Of a stretch of DNA of 64,000 bases, positions 1 through 7,869 are shown in pieces. The position numbers were made by a program, and so were the translations under genes. Origin of the DNA: Halopelagius longus (GTDB taxonomy: Archaea > Halobacteriota > Halobacteria > Halobacteriales > Haloferacaceae). The DNA is taken from positions 434,001 through 498,000 of the forward strand of contig NZ_FNKQ01000001.1 in the NCBI RefSeq assembly GCF_900100875.1. The letters are read 5' to 3'. The notes below the pieces were generated by a model. The model worked only from the letters and a program-made list of their open reading frames with translations, had not been told where the DNA came from and ran no database searches. Positions within the stretch are counted from its first letter, which is position 1, and each line of letters begins with the position of its first letter.

Positions 1-69
1 CATCGGCCACCCGTCGATACTCTCTCGGACGGGAAGTCGGTTACCGTTCGACGGTGCCCGCCGGTCGCC

Positions 70-795
70 TCACGCCTCCTCGACGACCGTATTTCGGAGC
101 CTTCCGACGCCTTCGTACCAAATTTCGACCTCCTCGCCCGGTTCGACGAGGCCGGGGTTCGCCGGACTGCCGAACGAGATGACGTCGCCGGGGCGGAACG
201 TGTAGCGTTCCGAGAGGAACGACACCACCTCCGCGGGCGAAAAGAGCATCTGCGCGGTCGTCGCCTCCTGCCGGAGTTCGCCGCCGACGTGTGTCGTCAT
301 CTCGATGTCCGAGGGGTCGACGTCCGTCTCGATCCACGGCCCGAGGGGCGCAGAGGCGTCGAACGCCTTCCGCGCGGTTCGGCCCGGTTGGTCGAGGGCG
401 TCCAAGTCGTTCAGAATCGTGTACCCCCGAACCGCGTCGTCGACCTCGTCCTCTCCGATATCGTGGCACTGCCGGCCGATGACCGCCGCCAACTCGCCGG
501 CGTACGTCAACTCCTCGGTCCAGGAGGGGTACTCGACGGGCGCGCCGGGGTCGTGGACCGACGCGGGCGGTTTGATGAACCAGTCGGGGGCGTCCGGAAC
601 GTCGTAGTCCATCTGGTCCAACGTCGCCGCGAAGTTCCGACCGACGCAGTAACACGCCGACGGTTCGCAGGGCGCAAGAAGCGTCGCGTCCCCGTCGTCG
701 CCGATACCGTAGGTGTCCTCGTCCACCGTGACCGTCCCGTCGTCGTACTCGCCGGTTCGGATGCCGTCCGGCGTGCGAACGCGTGCCAGTCGCAT
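70..795 (-). CDS. Fumarylacetoacetate hydrolase family protein
   Basis: A 241-residue protein matching the FAH superfamily, metal-dependent enzymes that hydrolyse or decarboxylate beta-diketo and 2-oxo acids. The C-terminal barrel is visible: GELAAVIG near residue 100, GYTILNDLDALD near 124-135 carrying acidic metal-site residues, and the terminal FRPGDVISFGSPANPG segment. I chose the ATG giving MRLARV; the frame could start eight codons earlier, but family members begin with this R-L/V pattern. It stands alone, divergent from nothing obvious, so the substrate cannot be read from context. Some family residues (the second Glu of the usual ExE motif) look replaced, so the exact reaction is open. 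Confidence 0.85.
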   Translation of the reverse strand: MRLARVRTPDGIRTGEYDDGTVTVDEDTYGIGDDGDATLLAPCEPSACYCVGRNFAATLDQMDYDVPDAPDWFIKPPASVHDPGAPVEYPSWTEELTYAGELAAVIGRQCHDIGEDEVDDAVRGYTILNDLDALDQPGRTARKAFDASAPLGPWIETDVDPSDIEMTTHVGGELRQEATTAQMLFSPAEVVSFLSERYTFRPGDVISFGSPANPGLVEPGEEVEIWYEGVGRLRNTVVEEA

Positions 796-898
796 ACGCC
801 CACACCGGACCCCGGACAACTTACTATTTCGGTCGCGGCGACTGTCCGAGTCGGACGAGGGGTCACCTCGCGGTGGGTAGCGACTCCGAGGAGACCGG

Positions 899-1156
899 TC
901 ACTTCGGGTTCGGCATCGCCTCGTTTTCGTCGTCGGTCAAGTTCCGCAGGCGGCGCGTGTCGGTGGTCGAAAACGACCGCTGACAGCGCTCGACCCACGA
1001 ACCGGTATGGTTTGCGGCGTCTGTGGCGTCCGCAGGGTCTGCGGCGTCTGCACTCTGCTCCGCCTCCGCCGCGTCTCGCTCTTCGGTCGGTTCGGGGGTC
1101 GGCCGGGGGTCGGTTCTCGACTGCGATTCTGTCGGGTTACGGGTATGTGTGCTCAC
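899..1156 (-). CDS. Small low-complexity acidic protein (hypothetical)
   Basis: An 85-residue frame with a GTG start lying in the otherwise empty 796-1336 interval. The N-terminal half is disordered, rich in Thr, Pro, Glu, Ala and Asp; the C-terminal part (GSWVERCQRSF, then RRLRNLTDDENEAMPNP) looks like a genuine haloarchaeal protein tail. I do not recognise a family. The coding strand contains a perfect palindrome with a 3-nt loop at 1030-1044. The rest of the interval shows no other convincing gene. It may instead be a chance frame in GC-rich DNA. Confidence 0.4.
   Translation of the reverse strand: MSTHTRNPTESQSRTDPRPTPEPTEERDAAEAEQSADAADPADATDAANHTGSWVERCQRSFSTTDTRRLRNLTDDENEAMPNPK
1030..1044. 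repeat. Short palindrome with 3-nt loop
   Basis: Six-base arms CCGCAG (1030-1035) and CTGCGG (1039-1044) flank a GGT loop. It sits in the low-complexity half of the small frame at 899-1156 and resembles the longer palindromes found at 23860-23910 and 57442-57503. Confidence 0.6.
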
Positions 1157-1336
1157 GTGCGTGGGGTTCGCCGGGGGTCGGTCGTACGCCTGTGCGGGGT
1201 CGAAAACGAGTCAACAGCGTACGCGTACGACCGACATCACGTCTCGACGGAGATGCGCCACCATAATGAACGTTACTGATAGAACAAAAACGACGGTGCG
1301 GCGCGTCTCGACGCTCCCCTTCGCGTCGTAACGCTC

Positions 1337-2308
1337 TCAGTCGTGTCCGGCGACGGGGACGGGTTCGTACGGCTCTTCGAGGTACTCGACGTCCGAGTCC
1401 GAGAGGTCGATGTCGAGCGCTTCGACGGCGTCTTCGAGGTGTTCGACGCTCGACGTGCCGACGATCGGCGTCGTCACCCACTCCTTGTGGAACTGCCACG
1501 CGAGCGCGATTTGGGCCATCTTCACGCCCTTCTCTTCTGCGAGCTCCTGCACGCGTTCGTTTATTTCGGGGCCGCCGCCGCGGGTGTAGCCGCGTTCGAG
1601 CGACGCCTCGTGTTCGCCGCGCGTCGTCGCGTCGAACTCCTCGTGCGGGCGCGTGAGGAATCCCGCCGCCAGCGGACTCCACGGCATCACCGCGATATCC
1701 TCCTCCTCGCAGAGGGGGAGCATCTCGCGCTCCTCCTCGCGGTACGCGAGGTTGTAGAGGTTCTGCATCGAGACGAACCGTTCGAGTCCGAGGCTCTCGG
1801 ACGTGTGCAGGGCGTCGGCGAACTGGTGGGCCCACATCGACGACGCACCGAGGTGGCGGACTTTCCCGCGTCGGACGGCGTCGTCCAACGCTCGAAGCGT
1901 CGTCTCGACGGGCGTGTCGTAGTCCCACCGGTGAATCTGATAGAGGTCCACCGTGTCCATCCCCAACCGGTCGAGGGAGTCGTCGAGTTCCTGTTCGATG
2001 GTCTTCCGCGAGAGGCCGCCCGAGTTCGGGTCCTCGTCGTCCATCTGGCCGTACACCTTCGTCGCCACGACGAACTCGTCGCGGTCGTACTCCGCGAGCA
2101 CCTCGCCGAGAATCTCCTCCGATTCGCCGTACGAGTAGACGTTCGCGGTGTCGAAGAAGTTGATTCCGAGCTCGATGGCGCGCTCGATGAGTTCGCGGCT
2201 CTCCTCTCTGTCGAGCGTCCACTCGTCCCAGTCGGTTCCGAAGCTCATACAGCCGAGACAGATTTCGCTCACCGTCGCGCCCGTCTGTCCGAACGTGGTG
2301 TACTCCAT
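1337..2308 (-). CDS. Aldo/keto reductase
   Basis: A 323-residue NADPH-dependent oxidoreductase of the AKR superfamily (TIM barrel). The catalytic tetrad is complete: Asp53 and Tyr58 in FDTANVYSYGE, Lys84 in VVATKVYG, and His126 in LYQIHRWDY. The cofactor-binding tail is visible as TTPIVGTSSVEHLEDAVEAL. I start at the ATG giving MEYTTFGQTG because the family begins with the Y-x-x-(L/F)-G-x-(T/S)-G strand; a longer frame adds nine unlikely residues. It resembles the subgroup often annotated as general stress protein or L-glyceraldehyde 3-phosphate reductase-like; the substrate is not predictable. Monocistronic by spacing. Confidence 0.93.
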   Translation of the reverse strand: MEYTTFGQTGATVSEICLGCMSFGTDWDEWTLDREESRELIERAIELGINFFDTANVYSYGESEEILGEVLAEYDRDEFVVATKVYGQMDDEDPNSGGLSRKTIEQELDDSLDRLGMDTVDLYQIHRWDYDTPVETTLRALDDAVRRGKVRHLGASSMWAHQFADALHTSESLGLERFVSMQNLYNLAYREEEREMLPLCEEEDIAVMPWSPLAAGFLTRPHEEFDATTRGEHEASLERGYTRGGGPEINERVQELAEEKGVKMAQIALAWQFHKEWVTTPIVGTSSVEHLEDAVEALDIDLSDSDVEYLEEPYEPVPVAGHD

Positions 2309-2410
2309 GGCGTAGCCGACGGACGGACGGCGCAAAAAGATACGTCAGGGTCACCGTTCTGCCGGTTGCTCCGGCTCGAACGGCGACGACTACTCCCGAC
2401 AGTCGCGGCG

Positions 2411-2938
2411 TCAGTACCGCCCTTCGCGGAGCGTCTCGCGCCGTTCCCGCTCCGCCCGCGCGTCGTCCACCGAGTCGTTCGCGACGAGTCTGTCGACCCG
2501 CCGTTCGAACTCCCGTTCGTCTATCTCGCCCGCGACGTACCGCCGTTTCAGGTCCTCCAAGGCGTCCTGCGCCTTCTCCTCGGGGGACGGCTCCGGTTCG
2601 GACACCGCCTCCGAGAGGCCGAGTTTTCGAAGCGGCGGGTACGTCCGTTCGGCGAACTCCGCGAGGCGTTGGACGCGCCCGCCGCGCGGAACCGACGCGC
2701 GCCGGGCGAGCGCGTACACGAAGCCGACGCTTCCGAAGACCGCACCGAGGAGGGCGACGCCAGCGAGCGGAACCCACGGGACGGCGAGTTCGAAGGCCGC
2801 GCCGACGACCGACGCGCCCGTGACGAACGCCGACCCGAGGACCAACGCGCCGTACCCGAGGACGACTGCCAGAAGCGTCCCCGACAGCAGGAGGGTGACG
2901 ACGGAGAGGCCGAGGAGGCGGTCGCGGAGGAGACTCAT
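2411..2938 (-). CDS. Membrane protein with C-terminal SHOCT domain
   Basis: A 175-residue protein with two to three hydrophobic helices in residues 1-75 (from LLGLSVVTLLLSGTLLAVVL onward), a basic connector, and a C-terminal SHOCT motif: ALEDLKRRYVAGEIDEREFE followed by RRVDRL. SHOCT (short C-terminal) domains are about 30 residues and are thought to mediate oligomerisation or protein contacts; many haloarchaeal membrane proteins carry one. The function beyond that is unknown. The gene lies alone between the aldo/keto reductase and the divergently oriented gene at 3040. Confidence 0.8.
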   Translation of the reverse strand: MSLLRDRLLGLSVVTLLLSGTLLAVVLGYGALVLGSAFVTGASVVGAAFELAVPWVPLAGVALLGAVFGSVGFVYALARRASVPRGGRVQRLAEFAERTYPPLRKLGLSEAVSEPEPSPEEKAQDALEDLKRRYVAGEIDEREFERRVDRLVANDSVDDARAERERRETLREGRY

Positions 2939-3039
2939 TACTCGACGGTAGGACGCCGCGAGTTGCTATATCTGTCGGAAGTCGGAACCCCGCCGCCTCG
3001 AACGAACCGTTAAATAGGGGGACGCGGCACCGCAGAGTA

Positions 3040-3777
3040 GTGACCGAGACTGCGCGACTCGCCGACCTCGACCGCCTGTACGACATCTTCGACGACCTCG
3101 CCGCGAGAGTCGGCGGTCCGCGGCGGTTGGCAGACTGTCACGGGCGCATGAACTGGCCCGACCGCGGCGTCTACTTCTTCTTCGCGCCGGGCGAGACGCG
3201 GGCGTCGTCGGGGCAACTCCGACTGACGCGCGTCGGAACGCACGCCGTCAGCGAAGGGAGCAAGACGACCCTCTGGGACCGCCTCAAACAGCACTACGGG
3301 ACGGGAGACGGCAGTTCGGCGCACCCGCACGGCGGAAACCACCGCGGATCGGTGTACCGACTGCGCGTCGGCGAGGCGCTCGTCGAACGCCACGGGCTCG
3401 CGGACGCGTACCCCGATTGGGGAACGTCCCGGATCCCCGCCGACCGACCGCGGGGCGAGGTTCGCGACGAGGAGTACCCGCTGGAGCGGTGGGTGAGCGT
3501 CTACCTCCGGAACCAGCCGTTCCTCTGGGTCGACGTTCCGGACGCGCCCGCCGCCGAGAGCGACCGGGCGCGAATCGAGCGGAACGTCATCGCCCTCGTC
3601 AGCAACTACGGCGGCCCCGTCGCGGACGCCCGGTCGGCCGACTGGCTCGGGAAACACAGCCCGAACGCGGAGATACGAGCCTCGGGGCTGTGGAACGTCG
3701 AACACGTCGCAGAAGAGTACGATCCGGCGGCGTTGGAGACGCTCGCGGAGTACGTCGCCGAGACGGACCCGCTCTAA
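3040..3777 (+). CDS. GIY-YIG-like nuclease-fold protein (hypothetical)
   Basis: A 245-residue protein with a GTG start just downstream of a TTAAATA-like element. The pattern fits a diverged GIY-YIG fold: RGVYFFF (in the place of GIY) near residue 45, RVGTHA (YIG-like) near 66, LWDRLKQHYG with an Arg and His at the usual helix, then a conserved Glu in RIERNVIALVSNYGG and an Asn close by. Those are the positions GIY-YIG endonucleases use to bind metal and cut DNA. That it is an active nuclease is inference. It has no restriction or repair partner next to it; neighbours are a SHOCT protein and deoxyhypusine synthase. Confidence 0.7.
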   Translation: MTETARLADLDRLYDIFDDLAARVGGPRRLADCHGRMNWPDRGVYFFFAPGETRASSGQLRLTRVGTHAVSEGSKTTLWDRLKQHYGTGDGSSAHPHGGNHRGSVYRLRVGEALVERHGLADAYPDWGTSRIPADRPRGEVRDEEYPLERWVSVYLRNQPFLWVDVPDAPAAESDRARIERNVIALVSNYGGPVADARSADWLGKHSPNAEIRASGLWNVEHVAEEYDPAALETLAEYVAETDPL

Positions 3778-3813
3778 CTGACCGCGTCCGACGCTTCCGG
3801 CCCCGCTGTCCGC

Positions 3814-4878
3814 TCAGAACTCCAGTTCCTCGGCGCGTTCGCGCGCGCCGGCGGCGACCAACGGGAGCGTGACCGTCGCGTCGCCGACGACGGTGACGTT
3901 CTTCGCGGACTTCTCCAGTTTCCCCCACGACCGGGCCTCGTCCAGCGTCGCGCCGGAGAGGCCGCCGGTGTGGTCGGGGTCCATCGTGAGTTGGACGGCG
4001 TAGTCGTAGGCGTCGGGGATGGTCAGCATCGTCTGGAGGACGTAGTTCTTGGGGACGCCCCCGCCGACGACCATCGCGCCCGCCTTCTCCGCCTCGAACG
4101 CGAGATCCGAGAGGTGCGTCATGTCCTTCAGGGCGTCGAGCGTGAACTCCGACGTTTGAGAGTATATCCACGCCTGAATCCCCAGCACGGAGTCCTGAAT
4201 CGCCGGGCAGTAGATGGGCACGTCGTTCTCGTAGGCCGCGGCGGCGACGCCGGCGTCCTCCTCGATTCCCTCCTCCCGATTGCGTTCGAGGTTCGCCCGC
4301 CCGAGTTCGGCGGTGAACTCCTGAATCGACACCGTGCGTTCGACGTTCGGGAAGACGTTCTCGCGGAGGTGCCCCTCGAACAGCGCGAAGTACTCCTGCG
4401 GCAGGTAGACGTTGTAGATGCGGTCTACCTCCTCGTCGCGGAGGTGTTCGTCGTGGTCTCGCGTCGTCTCGCCCGTCGGTTCGGCGTCCTCGTTGGAAGG
4501 GTGGGGGTCGTGCGGTTCCGCGCGGCCGTGGTGGTGCTTGCCGCCGACGGCCTCGATGGCGTCGTGGGTGAGGTTCGCGCCCGTCGTCACGAGGGCGTCG
4601 ATGTGGCCGTCGCGGATGAGGTCCACGACTATCTGGCGCATCCCCGTCGGCACCATCGCGCCCGCGAGGCCGAAGAAGTTCGTCACGTCGTCGCGGGCCA
4701 GCATCTCGGCGTACGTGTCGACGGCGCGGTTGACGTTCGCCGCTCCGATGCCCGCCTTGCCGTACTCCGCGGCGAGTTCGCCGACGGTCATCCCCGCCTC
4801 GACGCGGGCGTGACCGATGGGGTTCTCCGCGAACTCCTCGCGGTTCGGTGGCTGGTACTCGTGGTCGTCGTCGCTCAT
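3814..4878 (-). CDS. dys: Deoxyhypusine synthase
   Basis: A 354-residue DHS-family enzyme that transfers an aminobutyl group from a polyamine to one lysine of initiation factor 5A using NAD. The NAD-binding strands are visible in FGLAGAMVPTGMRQIV and DALVTTGANLTHD, and the catalytic lysine is in EARSWGKLEKSAK (Lys320), followed by VVGDATVTLPLVAAG. Histidine-rich insertion around GGKHHHGRAEPHDPHP is a haloarchaeal variation. The ATG giving MSDDDHEYQPP is the natural start; upstream codons are non-coding in character. Its substrate gene aif5A lies 2.4 kb away at 7298-7672 with a SpeB-type ureohydrolase between, so the window holds a hypusination neighbourhood. Confidence 0.95.
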   Translation of the reverse strand: MSDDDHEYQPPNREEFAENPIGHARVEAGMTVGELAAEYGKAGIGAANVNRAVDTYAEMLARDDVTNFFGLAGAMVPTGMRQIVVDLIRDGHIDALVTTGANLTHDAIEAVGGKHHHGRAEPHDPHPSNEDAEPTGETTRDHDEHLRDEEVDRIYNVYLPQEYFALFEGHLRENVFPNVERTVSIQEFTAELGRANLERNREEGIEEDAGVAAAAYENDVPIYCPAIQDSVLGIQAWIYSQTSEFTLDALKDMTHLSDLAFEAEKAGAMVVGGGVPKNYVLQTMLTIPDAYDYAVQLTMDPDHTGGLSGATLDEARSWGKLEKSAKNVTVVGDATVTLPLVAAGARERAEELEF

Positions 4879-4949
4879 GCGTACGCTTGCGCGGCGGCCG
4901 GATTTGAACGCGACGATGCCGGGCCGAGCGAAAAAGGAGCGTCCGATTC

Positions 4950-5714
4950 TCAGAGACCGGTCGGGTGGTCGACGTACGTCGTCTCCAGTCCCCACTCGTC
5001 CGCGAGGGCGGCGAGGCTCCGGACGCCGAACGTCTCCGTCGCGTAGTGGCCCGCGAGGAAGACGTTGATTCCGGCCTCCTTGGCCTCGTGGTACACCTTC
5101 TGTTTCCCCTCGCCGGTGACGAACGCGTCCGCGCCCGCTTCGACGGCCTCGTCCAACCAATCGACGCCCGACCCGGTGACTATCGCCACGTCGGTCACCT
5201 CCTCGGGGCCGAAGTCGAACACCCGCGTCGGATTTCCGTCGTTATCGAGGGCGTCGAGTTCGTCGCGGAGTCCCTCGACCGTGTACGAGTTCGACGCTCG
5301 ACCCGCCTGTCCGATTTCGACCGGCCCGAGCGACCCGAACGGCTCTCGCGCTTCGAGTCCGAGGTGGTCTGCGACCCCCGCGGCGTTGCCGTGCGTCTGG
5401 TGGCCGTCGAGGGGCAGATGTGAGACGTAGAGGGCGAGGTCGTTCTCGACCAGCGGTTCGATTCGCTCGTACGCGCGGCCGGTCACCCGGTCGAGGCCGC
5501 CCCAGACGAGGCCGTGGTGCGTCACGAGGAGATCCGCGTCCGCCTCGACGGCCGCCTCGATGGTCGCCTCGGCGGCGTCCACGGCGAAGGCGACGCGCTC
5601 GACCGACCCCTCCGCGGGGCCGACCTGCAGTCCGTTGGCGCTTGCGTCCACGTCCGCGAACTCCTCTGTGTTCAGTTCCTCGTCGTAGCGGGCAACGACG
5701 TCCGAGAGGTCCAT
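4950..5714 (-). CDS. Nif3-like dinuclear metal centre protein
   Basis: A 254-residue NIF3/DUF34 family protein, known as toroidal hexamers with two metals per subunit. The two metal motifs are present: VTHHGLVWGG in the N-terminal half (with GLQVG before it) and GHYATETFGV near residue 220; the HLPLDGHQTHGNA segment between them is also characteristic. Proposed roles include GTP cyclohydrolase I-like (YqfO-type) or metal-chaperone activities, none proven. ATG at MDLSDVVARYDEEL chosen because the much longer frame upstream is Arg-rich shadow sequence. It lies directly upstream of dys on the same strand with a 71-bp gap, so co-transcription is possible. Confidence 0.92.
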   Translation of the reverse strand: MDLSDVVARYDEELNTEEFADVDASANGLQVGPAEGSVERVAFAVDAAEATIEAAVEADADLLVTHHGLVWGGLDRVTGRAYERIEPLVENDLALYVSHLPLDGHQTHGNAAGVADHLGLEAREPFGSLGPVEIGQAGRASNSYTVEGLRDELDALDNDGNPTRVFDFGPEEVTDVAIVTGSGVDWLDEAVEAGADAFVTGEGKQKVYHEAKEAGINVFLAGHYATETFGVRSLAALADEWGLETTYVDHPTGL

Positions 5715-5819
5715 GTCGCGTCGGTCGGCCTCCCGACGCTTGTATCCTCCCGATTCGGCCCGGAGGTCCGCCGCGCGGACGGCCACGACGCCTTTGTACG
5801 TCCCCGGACTACTACCGAC

Positions 5820-5868
5820 CCCGTTCGCTCCGAACGGGTCGAAACGAGTTCCGCGGCCACGGCCGCGG
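5820..5868. other. Two strong hairpins upstream of small ORF
   Basis: Two perfect inverted repeats precede the start at 5878: arms CCCGTTCG (5820-5827) and CGAACGGG (5831-5838) with loop CTC, and arms CCGCGGCC (5851-5858) and GGCCGCGG (5861-5868) with loop AC. They could be a terminator-like or translation-controlling leader, or part of a structured RNA that also covers the 36-codon frame that follows. Confidence 0.6.
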
Positions 5869-5877
5869 GTGTCCACA

Positions 5878-5988
5878 ATGGGTAAGTTCAGCAAAGCATT
5901 CCTCATCTGGCGACGACTGCCGCGACGGTACAAGCGTCGCATCACCAGCAAGGCACGACGCCTCGTCCGACGCGTCACCGGAAGGTGA
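5878..5988 (+). CDS. 36-residue polybasic peptide (hypothetical)
   Basis: A short frame reading MGKFSKAFLIWRRLPRRY and continuing with KRRITSKARR. About 15 of 36 residues are Lys or Arg and there is no Asp or Glu at all, the opposite of the haloarchaeal norm. It uses CGA and AGC codons more than its neighbours. An ATG follows a possible in-frame GTG three codons upstream. Two strong hairpins sit just before it. The character is that of an RNA- or membrane-binding peptide or a tiny ribosomal-type protein such as eL41, but there is no clear homology I can name. It could also be a non-coding structured RNA. Confidence 0.5.
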   Translation: MGKFSKAFLIWRRLPRRYKRRITSKARRLVRRVTGR

Positions 5989-6052
5989 CGCGCGAGGGCC
6001 GACGCTCGTTTCCTTCCCCCTTTCGAAGTCCTGTCCCGCCTCCACAGAAATG

Positions 6053-6058
6053 TATATA
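6053..6058 (+). promoter_or_regulatory. TATA box for the gene at 6082
   Basis: TATATA within AATGTATATAGG, centred 26-27 bp before the ATG at 6082, the spacing expected for a leaderless archaeal transcript. Confidence 0.75.
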
Positions 6059-6081
6059 GGTTGACAGACACAGGAGTACGT

Positions 6082-6450
6082 ATGGTATCCCGCCGACGGG
6101 CGGTCGCCGAGTTCCTCATCTCGGTCGCCGCGCTCGTCACCCAAACGTACAGTCGAAACGTTCTGAATCGACGCGAGGAGTACGACGACCTGCCCTCGCT
6201 CTCGGCAAAGGGGATACTCGTCGGCACGCTCTACCAACTCGCCTACCACTCGGCGTTCGACCGGGACTGGGGGCAGATGCGGTCGAACAAGTATCGAGGA
6301 GTCGCGTACTCCCTCTGCTGGGCGTTGATCCAGCGGCGACTGTTCCCGAGCGACGGGTTCCAACAGGGGTTCGGTACCGGCGGCCTCGTGGGGACGATTC
6401 TCTACCGACTCTGGTACGGCGTTCTCCACCCGGTACCCGGTTCGGAGTAG
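6082..6450 (+). CDS. Conserved hypothetical protein
   Basis: A 122-residue protein that I do not recognise. Start chosen at MVSRRRAVAEF because a clear TATA box lies 26 bp before it, implying leaderless transcription. Moderately hydrophobic stretches occur at residues 10-22 (LISVAALVTQTY), 45-56 and 78-90 plus GLVGTILYRLWYGVL near the C-terminus, so weak membrane association is possible. No catalytic motif is evident. It is convergent with the ureohydrolase gene that ends at 6468, with only 17 bp between them. Confidence 0.7.
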   Translation: MVSRRRAVAEFLISVAALVTQTYSRNVLNRREEYDDLPSLSAKGILVGTLYQLAYHSAFDRDWGQMRSNKYRGVAYSLCWALIQRRLFPSDGFQQGFGTGGLVGTILYRLWYGVLHPVPGSE

Positions 6451-6467
6451 CGGGCCCGGAGATCAGA

Positions 6468-7292
6468 CTACCGCTCCGACCGCGCGGCGGCGTGCGAGAA
6501 GACGAACTCGCGGAGTAGTTTCCCCGAGAGCGACGCCGCCTGTCCGTCGTCTCTGTCGTTGACCTCCACGACGTCGAAGCCGCCGGCGTGCGGGGCGACG
6601 GCGCGGACGATATCGCGCATCTCGCGGGGTTCGAGGCCGAACGGTTCGGGCGTCCCCGTTCCCGGCGCGAACGCGGGGTCCGCGGCGTCGATATCGACGC
6701 TCAGGTAGACCGACCGGCCGTCGAACCGGTCGCCGGGTTCCCACGAGGCCGCCTCCTCCGGCGGAACGACGGTCACGTCGTCGTCTTCGGCGCGGTCCCA
6801 CTCCGCTTCCGACCCGGTTCGAGCGCCGACGATCACCGCCTCCTCCGCGCCGAGTTCGTCGAGGACGCGGCGCGTGAGCGTGGCGTGACTCCACTCGTTG
6901 CCGTCGTACTCGCGTCTGAGGTCGAGGTGCGCGTCGAGGCAGACGAACACGTCCGGTTCGACGGCGTCGACGCCCGCCGTGGTGACGGTGTGCTCGCCGC
7001 CGAGAAGGAGGGGGACGGCGTCGTCCCACACCACGTCCGTGAGCGTGCCGCTCACCCACTCGACGTACGCCTCGGCGTCGTCCCACGGGTGGACGTCGCC
7101 CTCGTCGTGTACTCCGAGGTCGGAAAAGCGCAGGTCGGTTCGCCGGTCGTAGTCGTCGAACGTCCGGGCGAACCGCCGGATTCTCTCGGGGCCGAATCGG
7201 GCCCCCGGGCGAAACGACGTCGAGATATCCAGCGGGGCGCCCACGACGACGTACGCGGCGTCGTCACGCGATGCGGTCGCCCCGGGGAACAT
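6468..7292 (-). CDS. speB: Agmatinase-family ureohydrolase (SpeB-like)
   Basis: A 274-residue arginase/agmatinase fold enzyme that hydrolyses a guanidino group to amine plus urea with two Mn ions. The metal ligands are all visible: His101 in GGEHT, Asp120, His122 and Asp124 in LDAHLDL, and the two aspartates in SVDIDAADP; GNEWSHAT carries the substrate-side His136. It starts 5 bp after the aIF5A stop codon, so the two genes are co-transcribed. From memory, work on Haloferax volcanii implicates such an enzyme in aIF5A modification, acting on an agmatine-derived substrate rather than making free putrescine. The exact substrate here is inference. Confidence 0.92.
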   Translation of the reverse strand: MFPGATASRDDAAYVVVGAPLDISTSFRPGARFGPERIRRFARTFDDYDRRTDLRFSDLGVHDEGDVHPWDDAEAYVEWVSGTLTDVVWDDAVPLLLGGEHTVTTAGVDAVEPDVFVCLDAHLDLRREYDGNEWSHATLTRRVLDELGAEEAVIVGARTGSEAEWDRAEDDDVTVVPPEEAASWEPGDRFDGRSVYLSVDIDAADPAFAPGTGTPEPFGLEPREMRDIVRAVAPHAGGFDVVEVNDRDDGQAASLSGKLLREFVFSHAAARSER

Positions 7293-7297
7293 CTCGA

Positions 7298-7672
7298 TTA
7301 TACGATCTTCCGCTGTCCCTCGTACTCGAGGTACTCAATCTCGTCTTCGGGCGAGAGCTCCTCGTCCTCGGGGATGCGCATCGTGAACGTCTCGTACGTC
7401 TCGAGGTCCATAATCTGAGCGTCGTCGTCGGTGACGGAGACGACCTGTCCCTGCTTCCGCTCGATGATGGGGACCCACACCTTCGCGTCGACCGGTTGGG
7501 AGAGCGACCGCTTCCGGTTGTCGAAGACGCCCTTGCCCTCGATGCGGGCCTTCGCGCTGCCGTGCTTCCCGGGCTTTGCGGTGCTGTAGGCGTTTATCTT
7601 ACAGGGGGAGTCGTCCATCATCACGTAACTTCCTTCCTGCAGTTCGCGGACCTGCTTCTGCTCTTTCGCCAT
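7298..7672 (-). CDS. eif5A: Translation initiation factor aIF5A
   Basis: A 124-residue aIF5A, the archaeal orthologue of eIF5A and bacterial EF-P, which helps ribosomes through difficult peptide bonds. The N-terminal SH3-like domain carries the hypusination loop [12 protein letters not shown] with the modified lysine at Lys36; the C-terminal OB domain runs from about residue 70 ([20 protein letters not shown]). A TATA element in the 30 bp upstream implies leaderless transcription. It leads an operon with the SpeB-like gene, and dys lies nearby on the same strand. Confidence 0.97.
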   Translation of the reverse strand: MAKEQKQVRELQEGSYVMMDDSPCKINAYSTAKPGKHGSAKARIEGKGVFDNRKRSLSQPVDAKVWVPIIERKQGQVVSVTDDDAQIMDLETYETFTMRIPEDEELSPEDEIEYLEYEGQRKIV

Positions 7673-7697
7673 ATCTCCGCGTTATCGGGTTGTGGGT

Positions 7698-7704
7698 ATA
7701 AACG
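7698..7704 (-). promoter_or_regulatory. TATA box for aif5A-speB
   Basis: On the minus strand the sequence reads GTTTATACC, centred about 29 bp upstream of the aIF5A ATG at 7672. Confidence 0.7.
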
Positions 7705-7840
7705 GTTTGGAAACGCCGCGATGGGACGGTAGCGACGCGTGACACCCGGGAGACAGCTCTCCCCGTACCGCGGTTCGGGTCGGCCGGATCGACCGATTGC
7801 GGTCCGCACAGTTCTCTCGAACGATAACTGTATCCGAGCC

Positions 7841-7848
7841 TATACATA
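7841..7848 (+). promoter_or_regulatory. TATA box for the gene at 7870
   Basis: TATACATA centred about 26 bp before the ATG at 7870; fits leaderless transcription. Confidence 0.75.
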
Positions 7849-7869
7849 CTCGGCCGGCAGATTGGGGGT

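Noticed and set aside
1343-3013. A 556-codon plus-strand frame
   Set aside because: Spans the aldo/keto reductase and SHOCT genes in antisense and shows no motif of its own.
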